DNA of 64,000 nt, from the NCBI RefSeq assembly GCF_003347515.1, contig NZ_QEII01000273.1:61548-125547 (forward strand), in the 5' to 3' direction. Made by a program: the position numbers and the translations under genes. This stretch comes from Rhodoferax ferrireducens (lineage in GTDB: Bacteria; Pseudomonadota; Gammaproteobacteria; Burkholderiales; Burkholderiaceae_C). The notes under the pieces were generated by a model. It did not search any database, was not told the DNA's origin, and saw only the letters and a program-made list of their open reading frames with translations. Numbering within the stretch: position 1 is the stretch's first letter; each line of letters begins with the position of its first letter. Of this stretch, positions 53,829 through 62,554 are shown piece by piece.

Positions 53829-54824
53829 ATGACTTTGATGCACCTCACACATAACCCCCGGCGCGACGTTTTACGCCTTGCCGCAGCCACCCTGGCCAGC
53901 AGCGCACTGCCGGGGTTCGCGCAGACGAGCTGGCCAGCTAGGCCCGTGACCGTGGTCGTTCCTTTTCCAGCCGGGGGCGGCACTGACGCTTTCGCCCGGC
54001 CGCTGTCGGCGCAATTCGCCAAATTGACCGGTCGACAGCTCATCATTGATAACCGGGGCGGGGCCGGTGGCACCGTCGGGGCCAGTATTGCGGCCAAAGC
54101 CCAGCCGGACGGTTACACGCTCTTCATGGGGGCAGTACATCACGCCATTGCGCCGTCGATGTATCCCAGGCTCGACTACGACATCGAGAAGGATTTCGCG
54201 CCGCTGGCCCTGATGGCCAATGTGCCGCAGGTACTGGTGGTCAACCCGAAGCTGGTGCCGGGCGACTTCAAGGCATTTTTGGCGCAGGTACGCAAAAACC
54301 CGGGTCGCATGAACTATGGCTCGGCCGGTAGCGGTACTTCGCACCATCTGGCAGGGGAGTTGTTCAAGCAGCAAACCCAGACTTTTATCACCCATATTCC
54401 TTATCGCGGGGCGGGCCCGGCCTTGGGGGATCTGATGGCGGGCAATGTGGACATGATGTTTGACGGATTGGGTTCGTCTGCCGGGCACATCAAGGGTGGT
54501 CGCATCAAGGCGTTGATGGTGTCCGGCTTGAAGCGCAACCCGGCCTTTCCCGATGTGCCCTGTGCCGGCGAATTGGGTTTGCCGGACTACACCGTCACCA
54601 CCTGGTATGGCTTGTGGGCGCCCAAAGGTACACCCGCCGATGTCCAGGCCTGGATCGTCGAAGAAATGCGCCGCGCCGCCGCCACCGACGAGCTCAAAGC
54701 CATCTGGGCCAGCAATGGCGCGGAGTTTGGCAACCTGACACCGCCGCAGTTCGGCAGTTTTGTCAGCAATGAGGTCAAACGCTGGGCAGCAGTGGTCAAG
54801 GCTTCCGGTGCCAAACTTGACTAA
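53829..54824 (+). CDS. Tripartite tricarboxylate transporter substrate-binding protein (TctC/Bug family)
   Basis: A periplasmic binding protein with the Bug signatures PVTVVVPFPAGGGTDAFARP, DNRGGAGGTVGASIAA and, later, MNYGSAGSGTSHHLAGELF. The signal has a twin-arginine-like motif (RRDVLRLAAATLASSALPGF), so export may be via Tat. The ligand is predicted to be malonate or a related dicarboxylate because of its place between malonate genes; the membrane partners TctA and TctB are not in the window. AGGAGA precedes the ATG at 53829. The 3' end overlaps the enoyl-CoA hydratase start. Confidence 0.88.
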   Translation: MTLMHLTHNPRRDVLRLAAATLASSALPGFAQTSWPARPVTVVVPFPAGGGTDAFARPLSAQFAKLTGRQLIIDNRGGAGGTVGASIAAKAQPDGYTLFMGAVHHAIAPSMYPRLDYDIEKDFAPLALMANVPQVLVVNPKLVPGDFKAFLAQVRKNPGRMNYGSAGSGTSHHLAGELFKQQTQTFITHIPYRGAGPALGDLMAGNVDMMFDGLGSSAGHIKGGRIKALMVSGLKRNPAFPDVPCAGELGLPDYTVTTWYGLWAPKGTPADVQAWIVEEMRRAAATDELKAIWASNGAEFGNLTPPQFGSFVSNEVKRWAAVVKASGAKLD

Positions 54825-55644
54825 GCCGGCCCGTTCAACAACAACCCCGGGCTGCATCCAGTTGGCGCAGCAGGCGGGCGTGGCGCGGGTCACCATCAGC
54901 CACCCACCGCGCTTCAATGCCATGTCGCGCATCATGTGGCGCGAACTGCGCACGGTTTTTGAGGGTGTGCAAAACAGCACAGACATACGCTGCGTCGTGG
55001 TGCTGGGAGACAGGGGCAACTTCTGTTCCGGTGGCGATATATCGGAGTACGCTGATTTTCGGTTTCAGGAATCCAGCCTGCGCGACTTTCATGAAAACGA
55101 CGTCTGGGGCGGTTTGCAGGCCATGCTGGCTTGCGATGTGCCCATCGTGGCGCAGATCGAAGGCAATTGCATGGGGGCGGGGCTTGAAATGGCCAGCTGC
55201 TGTGACATTCGTCTGGCCGGTAGTTCCGCCAAATTTGGCGCGCCCATCGCCCGGCTGGGCTTTCCCATGGCGCCGCGCGAGGCGGCCCTGGTTGCGCGGG
55301 AAGCTGGCCTGCCGACGGCGCGCCAAATGCTGCTTGAGGCGGCGATTTTCAGCGCGGCGGACATGAAGGCCCGTGGGTTTCTCAGCCAGGTATTGCCGGA
55401 TGCGGAGCTGGCCGCGCAAGCGCAGGCCGCCGCGCTGCGCATCGTGGCCCTGGCCCCCCAGGCCGCGCGCCTCAATAAACAGACGATTCGGGTATTAAAT
55501 AGCCCTCTAGCCCTTGTAGAGCATGCGCATAAAGCTATTGATTCGATAGCAATTCAGATTGACAACGCTTACGCTTACGCTGATAGCACCGAACACCGCG
55601 AAGGTATTCTGGCCTTTCTGGAGAAGAGAAAGCCCGCGTTTTAA
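54808..55644 (+). CDS. Enoyl-CoA hydratase/isomerase family protein, carrying a repeat element
   Basis: A crotonase-fold enzyme: oxyanion-hole segments GDRGNFCSGGDISEY and GNCMGAGLEMASCCDIRLAG, then GAPIARLGFPMAPREAA. No ATG fits; the GTG at 54808 with AAGG before it is the best start and overlaps tctC by 17 bp. Its reaction in malonate use is not known; it may act on a CoA ester made by the adjacent ligase. Near the C-terminus an in-frame element copy encodes LNSPLALVEHAHKAIDSIA, inserted between NKQTIR and the terminal AYAYADSTEHREGI helix. Confidence 0.87.
   Translation: MPNLTKPARSTTTPGCIQLAQQAGVARVTISHPPRFNAMSRIMWRELRTVFEGVQNSTDIRCVVVLGDRGNFCSGGDISEYADFRFQESSLRDFHENDVWGGLQAMLACDVPIVAQIEGNCMGAGLEMASCCDIRLAGSSAKFGAPIARLGFPMAPREAALVAREAGLPTARQMLLEAAIFSAADMKARGFLSQVLPDAELAAQAQAAALRIVALAPQAARLNKQTIRVLNSPLALVEHAHKAIDSIAIQIDNAYAYADSTEHREGILAFLEKRKPAF
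55494..55554 (-). repeat. Dispersed two-hairpin element, copy 10 (inside enoyl-CoA hydratase gene)
   Basis: The minus strand reads TTGCTATCGAATCAATAGC, then TTTATGCGCATGCTC and AAGGGCTAGAGGGC, ending TATTTAATA. The same codon phase is used as in the other bottom-strand coding copies. Confidence 0.85.
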
Positions 55645-55703
55645 AGCGCCGCTTAAGTCAGACAAGCTTTCAACATTCATTCTTGCCAAACACCCTATTC
55701 GAT

Positions 55704-57257
55704 ATGCAAACACAGAGCAACTCTGGCCAGAGCAACGGCAATCTTTTTTCGGCACTTCGTGCCGCCTTTCCCCAGGACCTGGACGCCGTCGCCGTCGAGA
55801 CCGACAACGGGCTGTATTACTCGTGGCGCGACCTCGATCGCGCCACCGCCATGATGGCCAATTTGCTGGCGTCGCTGGATCTGGCGCCTGGTGCCCGTAT
55901 TGCGGTACAGGTGGAGAAGTCGGTTGAGGCCTTGGTGCTGTACTTGGCCACCCTGCGCGCGGGCTTTGTGTTTTTGCCTCTCAACACGGCCTACCAAAGC
56001 GCCGAGATCGAGTATTTCATCGGCAACGCCGAACCCGCCGTGGTGGTGTGCACGGCCAAGAACTTCGGCTGGGTCAGCAAGATTGCGTTCAAGGCGGGCA
56101 CGCAAAGCGTGTTCACCCTCAATGACGACCGCACCGGTTCCTTGCTGGAGCGTGTCGCCCATTGTTCCGACCAGCACGCGGTGGCGTTCAGACAAGCCGA
56201 TGACCTGGCTGCCATTCTGTATACCAGTGGCACCACGGGCCGGTCCAAAGGGGCCATGCTGAGCCATGGCAATCTGTTGAGCAATGCGCGGGTGCTGAAA
56301 GATTACTGGGGCTGGCGCAGCGCGGAGGAGGGCGGTGATGTGTTGATTCACGCCTTGCCGATCTTCCATGTGCATGGTCTGTTCGTGGCCATTCACGGGG
56401 CGCTGCTCAACGGCAGCAAGATGATCTGGATGAGTAAGTTTGATCCCCGGCTGGTAATCAAAAAAATGGCCGAGGCCACCGTGTTCATGGGCGTTCCCAC
56501 GCTCTATGTGCGCCTGCTGGCCGAGCCAGGGCTGACGGTGGATGCGGCGCGCCATATGCGCTTGTTCATCGCCGGGTCGGCGCCCTTGCTGATTGAAACC
56601 TTCAACGAGTGGCAGGCCAAAACCGGCCACACCATTCTGGAGCGCTACGGCATGAGCGAGACGCTGATGCTCACCTCCAACCCGTATCACGAGGCCGATG
56701 GCGAGCGAAGGGCTGGCACCGTAGGTTTTCCGCTGCCGGGTGTGAGTCTGCGCGTGCAGGATGACGACGCTCAGCCGGTGGCGACAGGAGAGATTGGTGG
56801 CATCCAGGTCAAGGGGCCCAATGTGTTCAAGGGCTACTGGCGCATGCCGGAGAAAACGGCGGAAGAATTCACCGCCGACGGCTACTTCAAAACCGGCGAT
56901 GTCGGCAAGATCGATGCGCTGGGCTATGTGACGATCGTGGGGCGCAGCAAGGACCTGATCATCAGTGGCGGCTACAACGTCTATCCCGCTGAAATAGAAG
57001 GCGTTATTAACGACCTTCCCGGCGTAGCCGAGAGCGCCGTTGTTGGCATCCCGCATGCTGATTTTGGCGAGGTGGGTGTGGCTCTCGTCATCGCCAAGCC
57101 AGGGGCTTCACTCGACCCCAGTGAAATCATTGCCAGCCTGAAAGCACAACTGGCGAATTTCAAGGTGCCCAAACAATGTTTTGTGGTGGATGCCTTGCCG
57201 CGCAACGCCATGGGCAAGGTTCAAAAGAATGTTTTGCGCGCGCAATATGGGGCTTGA
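55704..57257 (+). CDS. matB: Malonyl-CoA synthetase (MatB-like acyl-CoA ligase)
   Basis: An AMP-forming ligase with the P-loop ILYTSGTTGRSKGAMLSHGN, the A5 motif ILERYGMSETLML, GYFKTGDVGKID and the catalytic C-terminal lysine in RNAMGKVQKNVLR. Sequence character and operon context (malonyl-CoA decarboxylase, MatR-like regulator) support malonate as substrate. The pair would convert malonate to malonyl-CoA and then acetyl-CoA. A TTG at 55683 is in frame, but the ATG at 55704 (517 residues) is the simpler start. It is the last gene of the operon and is followed by a repeat copy. Confidence 0.88.
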   Translation: MQTQSNSGQSNGNLFSALRAAFPQDLDAVAVETDNGLYYSWRDLDRATAMMANLLASLDLAPGARIAVQVEKSVEALVLYLATLRAGFVFLPLNTAYQSAEIEYFIGNAEPAVVVCTAKNFGWVSKIAFKAGTQSVFTLNDDRTGSLLERVAHCSDQHAVAFRQADDLAAILYTSGTTGRSKGAMLSHGNLLSNARVLKDYWGWRSAEEGGDVLIHALPIFHVHGLFVAIHGALLNGSKMIWMSKFDPRLVIKKMAEATVFMGVPTLYVRLLAEPGLTVDAARHMRLFIAGSAPLLIETFNEWQAKTGHTILERYGMSETLMLTSNPYHEADGERRAGTVGFPLPGVSLRVQDDDAQPVATGEIGGIQVKGPNVFKGYWRMPEKTAEEFTADGYFKTGDVGKIDALGYVTIVGRSKDLIISGGYNVYPAEIEGVINDLPGVAESAVVGIPHADFGEVGVALVIAKPGASLDPSEIIASLKAQLANFKVPKQCFVVDALPRNAMGKVQKNVLRAQYGA

Positions 57258-57267
57258 ATGGCGACTG

Positions 57268-57330
57268 AGTAGCTGTTAAATTAATAGCTACTCGCGCAGA
57301 TATTACGAGGGTTAAACGCCTTTTTAGCGC
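57268..57330 (+). repeat. Dispersed two-hairpin element, copy 11 (between matB and usp)
   Basis: The plus strand reads GTAGCTGTTAAATTAATAGC, then TACTCGCGCAGATAT and ACGAGGGTTAAACGCC. The distal TTTTTAGCGC overlaps the stop codon (57326-57324) of the convergent stress-protein gene. It fills nearly the whole gap between the two genes. Confidence 0.8.
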
Positions 57331-57767
57331 AGAACCAGAACTGGAATGTGGGAATGTGTCAGCACTTGCTGGGTTTCGCTGCCCAACAACAGGCGTTTGA
57401 TACCGCGGCGACCATGAGATGCCATCACGATCAGATCGCATTTCTGCTTTTTTGCCGCGGCAATGATGGCGTCCGACACCAGGTCTGACTTGACCGTGAT
57501 GGCCTTGGTTTTGACACCTTTTGCCAGTGCCGCTTTTTGCACAGCATCGACGATTGCCTGCCCGTCTTCTGCCCACTGCTTCTCAACTCGGCTGACCTCG
57601 GCCGCCTGCAAGGCCAAGCCACCTTCAAAATAGCTTTGCGGGTAACGCGGAATTACTTTAAGGGCCACCAACTCTGCCCCCGTCAATGCGGCCAGCGCAA
57701 TAGCGCTGCTTACCGCTTTCTTGGACAATGTGGACCCATCGGTGGCGACAAGAATTCGTTGGTACAT
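57324..57767 (-). CDS. Universal stress protein, UspA family
   Basis: A single Usp domain of 147 residues: MYQRILVATDGSTLSKKAV at the N-terminus, VMASHGRRGIKRLLLGS and the end SHIPVLVLR. The G-x2-G-x9-G(S/T) nucleotide motif is intact, so it probably binds ATP. Usp proteins respond to starvation, redox change or oxygen limitation. The gene is divergent from ccoI and shares its upstream region, which contains an FNR-type box, so control by oxygen is plausible. Confidence 0.92.
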   Translation of the reverse strand: MYQRILVATDGSTLSKKAVSSAIALAALTGAELVALKVIPRYPQSYFEGGLALQAAEVSRVEKQWAEDGQAIVDAVQKAALAKGVKTKAITVKSDLVSDAIIAAAKKQKCDLIVMASHGRRGIKRLLLGSETQQVLTHSHIPVLVLR

Positions 57768-57824
57768 GAACTGTTCCTTATTTGAGTTGAGGCTGGAAGC
57801 TTACTCTGGTCGCTCTGCACTGTC

Positions 57825-57838
57825 CTGATTTTCGTCAA
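57825..57838. promoter_or_regulatory. FNR/ANR-type box between usp and ccoI
   Basis: CTGAT, four bases, GTCAA matches TTGAT-N4-ATCAA at eight of ten positions, with symmetric changes. It lies 36 bp before the ccoI ATG and about 58 bp before the usp ATG. It could give oxygen-limited expression of either gene. Confidence 0.55.
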
Positions 57839-57874
57839 GTAAACTGCGCAGCTTATCGGGCGCCCATCAACCTA

Positions 57875-60232
57875 ATGTCCAATGATCATCTCGCCGTCCT
57901 TGTTGCGGCCCCTAAAAACCTTCTCGATGCTCGCCACCAGGATCAGGTGCAATCGCCTGACGCGGGAGCAACGATGGATGTCTTGCATCTCCTGGATGAT
58001 CCGCAGGAGTGGTCTGCCTTCAGTCGCCCTGACACCCACAAGGCGGGTTGCTGGGAGTCCAATCTGTTGATCGAAGGCATGCACTGCGCGGCCTGCGCAC
58101 TGACCGTGGAGGATGCGCTGCTGAGTGTGCCCGGCGTCCTGACGGCCGAGGTAGGCGCAGGCAGCCACCGTGCGCGCGTGGTCTGGGCGTCCGACGCGGT
58201 CCAGCCCTCGGTATGGATGCGGGCTGTTCAAGCCGCAGGCTACCGCGCGGTGCCCGCCAATGATTCGTTTGCCCGTGAACGCCGCAAAGGCGAAGCGCGC
58301 AAGGCGTTATGGCGTTTGGCTGTAGCCGGGCTCTGCATGATGCAGGTGATGATGTACGCCTATCCGGCCTACGTGGCAGCGCCCGGGGATTTAACGGCCG
58401 AGATGGAGCAGCTTCTGCGCTGGGCCTCATGGGTGTTGACCCTGCCGGTGATTCTTTTCTCATGCGGTCCGTTTTTTGGCAATGCGTTACGCGATATTGC
58501 GAGTCGACGCGTGAGCATGGATTTGCCAGTGGCTCTCGGCATGTTGATTACCTTTGTTGTCAGCACCGCTGGCACGTTTGATCCGCAGGGCATCTTTGGT
58601 CGCGAAGTTTATTTTGACTCGCTCACCATGTTTGTCTTTTTCCTGCTGTCGGGCCGTTGGCTGGAGTTGCGTTTGCGCGATCGAACGGCCGGCGCGCTGG
58701 AAGCGCTAATGAACCGGCTGCCAGACAGCGTGGCACGTCTGTGTGATGACGGCAATTTTGAACGGGTTCCGGTGCGCAGGTTGCTGGCCGGAGACGTCAT
58801 CCGCATCTTGCCTGGCGAGACATTCCCCGCCGATGGTCTGGTGATACAAGGCGACACGATGGTCGATGAGGCCTTGCTCACGGGGGAGTCTCGTCCGGTA
58901 TTGCGTGGTGTTGGCAGCACGGTTATTGCGGGAAGCCATAACCTTTCATCTGTCGTTCAGGCGCGGGTGGAGCGAACAGGCGAGCAAACCCGTTTCGCCC
59001 AGATTGTTGCGCTCATGGAAAGTGCGTCAACCACCAAGCCGACCTTGGCCCGGTTGGCAGACCGTATTGCCAAGCCCTTTCTCATAGCGGTTTTGTTGGC
59101 TGCCGGATTGGCCTGTGCTTTTTGGTGGGGACGGGATCCAGAGCGCGCGCTGATGGTCGCCGTGGCTGTGCTTGTTGTCACCTGTCCTTGTGCTTTGTCT
59201 CTGGCGACACCGGCTGCCATGCTGGCTGCCGCGGGCATGCTGGCGCGACGGGGTGTCCTGGTGCGTCGCCTGGAGGCTTTTGAAGCTATGGAAACCATCG
59301 ATACGGTGATGTTTGACAAAACCGGGACCTTGACACGGGATGCCATGGTTCTGGCCTCGACTCAGGTGCGTGAGGGCGTCCTCATTGAGCAGGTGCTGGG
59401 CATGGCAGCGGCATTGGCGCAACATTCGCTTCACCCGGTGTCCCGAGCCTTGGTGGCTGCGGCAGGCGAACTCGGCGCTTCCCCATCTTGGAAGGCAGAG
59501 GCGGTGAAAGAGGTCGCTGGCGGCGGTGTTGTTGGCAAAGTGGGGGCTGGCGATGTCCCGCTCGTCTCGACTGACGTGCGTCTTGGTTCTGCCGCGTTTT
59601 GTGGCCTTGAGTTGCCCCGATCTGATTCGCTGCAAGCTTGTCTAAGTGACGAGCGAGGCTGGCTGGCCACGTTTGAGCTTCATGAGGATGTGCGTCCTGA
59701 TGCGCTGGCCACGGTGGCAGCACTTCAACGTGAGGGTGTGGCGGTGCACTTGTTGTCTGGAGATGGTGCTCAGGCGGCGGCGCGGGTGGCGGCGCAGGTG
59801 GGCATCACCGAGTTTCGCGGCAATTGCTCACCTCAAGACAAGCTTGATTTTCTCAATAATGCACAACGGCGTGGCCACAAGGTGGCAGTCGTGGGCGACG
59901 GGCTCAATGACGGCCCGGTGCTCGCCGGTGCCCACGTATCGTTTGCGTTTGGTCAATCGGTGCCATTGGCACAGGCGCAGGCAGATTTTGTGGTGTTGGG
60001 CGATCAACTGGGTGCCGTTGTAAGAACATTGATAGTGTCCCGTCGTACCCTGCGTGTAGTGCGCCAGAATCTTTGGTGGGCGGCCATTTATAACGCGGTG
60101 TGTGTACCTCTGGCCGTGGTCGGGTGGCTGCCGGCCTGGTTGGCCGGTTTAGGCATGGCGTTGAGCTCTCTGTTAGTCGTGCTCAATGCCTTGCGGCTGT
60201 CGGATAGGGCTAATCCACAGGGGAAAGTTTGA
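57875..60232 (+). CDS. ccoI: Copper-transporting P-type ATPase for cbb3 oxidase assembly
   Basis: CcoI/FixI exports copper for maturation of cbb3 oxidase. In order are the metal-binding domain GMHCAAC (C71, C74), membrane helices, the actuator loop LLTGESRPV, the transmembrane CPC motif (437-439 in VTCPCALS), the phosphorylated D481 in DKTGTLTRD, an HP motif in SLHPVSRAL, and GDGLNDGPVLA. The N-terminus has about 60 residues before the metal site, and a later ATG at 57974 is also possible. The gene overlaps ccoS as ATGA. Confidence 0.93.
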   Translation: MSNDHLAVLVAAPKNLLDARHQDQVQSPDAGATMDVLHLLDDPQEWSAFSRPDTHKAGCWESNLLIEGMHCAACALTVEDALLSVPGVLTAEVGAGSHRARVVWASDAVQPSVWMRAVQAAGYRAVPANDSFARERRKGEARKALWRLAVAGLCMMQVMMYAYPAYVAAPGDLTAEMEQLLRWASWVLTLPVILFSCGPFFGNALRDIASRRVSMDLPVALGMLITFVVSTAGTFDPQGIFGREVYFDSLTMFVFFLLSGRWLELRLRDRTAGALEALMNRLPDSVARLCDDGNFERVPVRRLLAGDVIRILPGETFPADGLVIQGDTMVDEALLTGESRPVLRGVGSTVIAGSHNLSSVVQARVERTGEQTRFAQIVALMESASTTKPTLARLADRIAKPFLIAVLLAAGLACAFWWGRDPERALMVAVAVLVVTCPCALSLATPAAMLAAAGMLARRGVLVRRLEAFEAMETIDTVMFDKTGTLTRDAMVLASTQVREGVLIEQVLGMAAALAQHSLHPVSRALVAAAGELGASPSWKAEAVKEVAGGGVVGKVGAGDVPLVSTDVRLGSAAFCGLELPRSDSLQACLSDERGWLATFELHEDVRPDALATVAALQREGVAVHLLSGDGAQAAARVAAQVGITEFRGNCSPQDKLDFLNNAQRRGHKVAVVGDGLNDGPVLAGAHVSFAFGQSVPLAQAQADFVVLGDQLGAVVRTLIVSRRTLRVVRQNLWWAAIYNAVCVPLAVVGWLPAWLAGLGMALSSLLVVLNALRLSDRANPQGKV

Positions 60233-60369
60233 TGGACATTCTTTATTTACTGATTCCGCTTTCGGTCATTCTTGTATTTTTCATACTTGGGGGACTGTGG
60301 TGGGCGATCTACCGTGGGCAATTTGACGACATTGAGTCTGAAGGCGAGCGAATTCTTAAGGATTCATAA
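60232..60369 (+). CDS. ccoS: cbb3-type oxidase assembly protein CcoS
   Basis: The 45-residue product begins MDILYLLIPLSVILVFFILG, a single membrane helix, and continues WWAIYRGQFDDIESEGERIL, the conserved CcoS core. The start overlaps the ccoI stop as ATGA. CcoS is needed for cofactor insertion into the catalytic subunit in other bacteria. The short length is normal for the family. Confidence 0.93.
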   Translation: MDILYLLIPLSVILVFFILGGLWWAIYRGQFDDIESEGERILKDS

Positions 60370-60385
60370 GAATTTCTTTGAACGG

Positions 60386-60399
60386 TTGATGTGTGTCAA
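60386..60399 (+). promoter_or_regulatory. FNR/ANR-type box upstream of ccoN
   Basis: TTGAT, GTGT, GTCAA matches the consensus TTGAT-N4-ATCAA at nine of ten positions. It lies 57 bp before the ccoN start, in the only sizeable gap of the cco locus. It fits the known FNR control of cbb3 genes under low oxygen. Confidence 0.8.
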
Positions 60400-60456
60400 A
60401 AGGTATACGGGTTTGCCATGGGAAACTCGATTCAAACTAACTGAGAAGAGGTGAAA

Positions 60457-61899
60457 ATGATATTTCCTAATTCGCTAGCAACTACTTACAACGACAAGGT
60501 TGTAAGGCAGTTTGCCATCATGACGGTCGTCTGGGGCGTGGTGGGCATGCTGGTCGGCGTGATCATCGCCGCGCAGCTGACGTGGCCTGAACTTAATCTG
60601 GGTATTCCGTGGCTGAGTTATGGCCGATTGCGCCCGCTGCACACCAATGCTGTGATTTTTGCGTTTGGTGGTTGTGGTTTGTTTGCCAGTGCTTATTATG
60701 TTGCGCAGCGCACCTGCCACGTTCGGCTGTTCAGTGACAAGCTGGCAGCCTTCACTTTTTGGGGTTGGCAACTGGTTATCGTAGCCGCCGCTGTTTCTTT
60801 GCCACTGGGTTTCACCGAAGGCAAGGAATATGCAGAGCTGGAGTGGCCTATTGACATCCTGATTACACTGGTCTGGGTGTCATTTGCCATTGTGTTTTTT
60901 GGCACCATCGGGACCCGCAAAGTTCGCCACATTTACGTGGCGAACTGGTTTTTCGGAGCCTTTATTCTGGCTATCGCGTTGCTGCACTTGGTCAACAGTG
61001 CTGCCATTCCGGCGGGTTACATGAAGTCCTACTCGGCTTACGCCGGGGTGCAGGATGCGATGGTGCAGTGGTGGTATGGCCACAATGCCGTGGGTTTCTT
61101 CCTGACAGCTGGCTTCCTGGGCATGATGTATTACTTCATTCCCAAGCAGGCTGAGCGTCCGGTTTACTCCTATCGTCTGTCCATTGTTCACTTCTGGGCG
61201 CTGATCTTCACTTACATGTGGGCGGGTCCTCACCACCTGCACTACACGGCACTGCCTGACTGGACCCAATCAGTGGGCATGGTGTTCTCCCTGATTCTGC
61301 TGGCGCCAAGCTGGGGCGGCATGATCAACGGCATCATGACGCTGTCGGGCGCATGGCACAAACTGCGTGACGATCCAATTCTGCGGTTCCTGATCGTGTC
61401 GCTTTCGTTCTACGGCATGTCGACCTTCGAAGGTCCCATGATGTCGATCAAGACAGTCAATGCACTGTCTCACTACACCGACTGGACTGTGGGCCATGTG
61501 CATTCCGGCGCCCTGGGTTGGGTTGGCCTGGTGACCATGGGCAGCATGTATTACCTGATTCCGCGCCTGTTTGGTCAGAAGAAGATGTACAGCGTCAAGG
61601 CGATTGAGATTCATTTTTGGACAGCAACCATCGGTATCGTTATTTACATCGCCGCGATGTGGATTGCCGGCGTGATGCAGGGTCTGATGTGGCGCGCTAT
61701 TAACGCCGACGGTACGCTGACCTACACGTTTGTAGAGTCCGTCAAGGCGACCTTCCCGTTTTACGTGTTGCGTCTGTTGGGTGGACTGCTGTACCTCACC
61801 GGTATGGTGATCATGCTCTGGAACACATTGAAGACTGCGACTAGCGGTAGGTCCGTCACCGTGACCATTCCGGCTCCGGTTGCACCCGCTCACGCCTGA
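60457..61899 (+). CDS. ccoN: cbb3-type cytochrome c oxidase subunit I
   Basis: CcoN is the catalytic subunit with a low-spin heme b and a heme b3-CuB site. About twelve membrane helices are predicted. Histidines for the metal centres lie in [53 protein letters not shown] and [17 protein letters not shown]. Both GTG at 60451 and ATG at 60457 are usable; the ATG with AGAGG before it is preferred. It is followed by ccoO, ccoQ and ccoP and forms the high-affinity oxidase used at low oxygen. Confidence 0.96.
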   Translation: MIFPNSLATTYNDKVVRQFAIMTVVWGVVGMLVGVIIAAQLTWPELNLGIPWLSYGRLRPLHTNAVIFAFGGCGLFASAYYVAQRTCHVRLFSDKLAAFTFWGWQLVIVAAAVSLPLGFTEGKEYAELEWPIDILITLVWVSFAIVFFGTIGTRKVRHIYVANWFFGAFILAIALLHLVNSAAIPAGYMKSYSAYAGVQDAMVQWWYGHNAVGFFLTAGFLGMMYYFIPKQAERPVYSYRLSIVHFWALIFTYMWAGPHHLHYTALPDWTQSVGMVFSLILLAPSWGGMINGIMTLSGAWHKLRDDPILRFLIVSLSFYGMSTFEGPMMSIKTVNALSHYTDWTVGHVHSGALGWVGLVTMGSMYYLIPRLFGQKKMYSVKAIEIHFWTATIGIVIYIAAMWIAGVMQGLMWRAINADGTLTYTFVESVKATFPFYVLRLLGGLLYLTGMVIMLWNTLKTATSGRSVTVTIPAPVAPAHA

Positions 61900-61912
61900 G
61901 AAGGAAATAACC

Positions 61913-62539
61913 ATGGCAAATAACAATGCAAGCGGCAAACTGTCGCATGAAAAAATCGAGACCAACAACTTTCTGATGATCGTTTTGATCCTTCTGGTGT
62001 TGCTGGTGGGTGGGTTGCTGGAAATTGTTCCGCTGTTCTTCCAAAAGTCCACGACGCAGCCGGTTAAGGGACTGATGCCCTACACTGCACTCCAGTTGGC
62101 CGGGCGCGACATCTACACCCGCGAGGGTTGTTACAACTGCCACTCGCAGATGATTCGTCCATTCCGTGCCGAGACATTGCGTTATGGCCACTACTCGATG
62201 GCTGGCGAGTTTGTGTATGACCATCCGTTCCAGTGGGGCAGCAAACGCACGGGCCCTGATCTGCATCGCGTCGGTGGCAAGTACAGCGATCAGTGGCATC
62301 GTGACCATCTGAACAATCCGCGTGACGTGGTGCCTGAATCCAATATGCCTGCTTATCCCTGGCTTCTCAAGGACACCGTGGACGCGGAGTCCATGCCAGC
62401 CCACATGAAGGCTTTGCGGGTTGTGGGCGTACCCTACACCGATGAGCAAATTGCCAAGTCTACGCAAGAGATCAAGGGCAAGACTGAAATCGAAGCGGTC
62501 ATTGCCTATCTGCAGGTATTGGGAACCTCGGTCAAATAG
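61913..62539 (+). CDS. ccoO: cbb3 oxidase subunit II (monoheme cytochrome c)
   Basis: One N-terminal membrane helix ([20 protein letters not shown]) anchors a periplasmic domain with heme site CYNCH (73-77) and a probable Met ligand in [10 protein letters not shown]. The family strings [13 protein letters not shown] [16 protein letters not shown] and [15 protein letters not shown] are conserved. GAAGGAA precedes the ATG at 61913. The gene starts 13 bp after ccoN and passes electrons from CcoP to CcoN. Confidence 0.96.
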   Translation: MANNNASGKLSHEKIETNNFLMIVLILLVLLVGGLLEIVPLFFQKSTTQPVKGLMPYTALQLAGRDIYTREGCYNCHSQMIRPFRAETLRYGHYSMAGEFVYDHPFQWGSKRTGPDLHRVGGKYSDQWHRDHLNNPRDVVPESNMPAYPWLLKDTVDAESMPAHMKALRVVGVPYTDEQIAKSTQEIKGKTEIEAVIAYLQVLGTSVK

Positions 62540-62554
62540 GCGGGAGACATTTCT

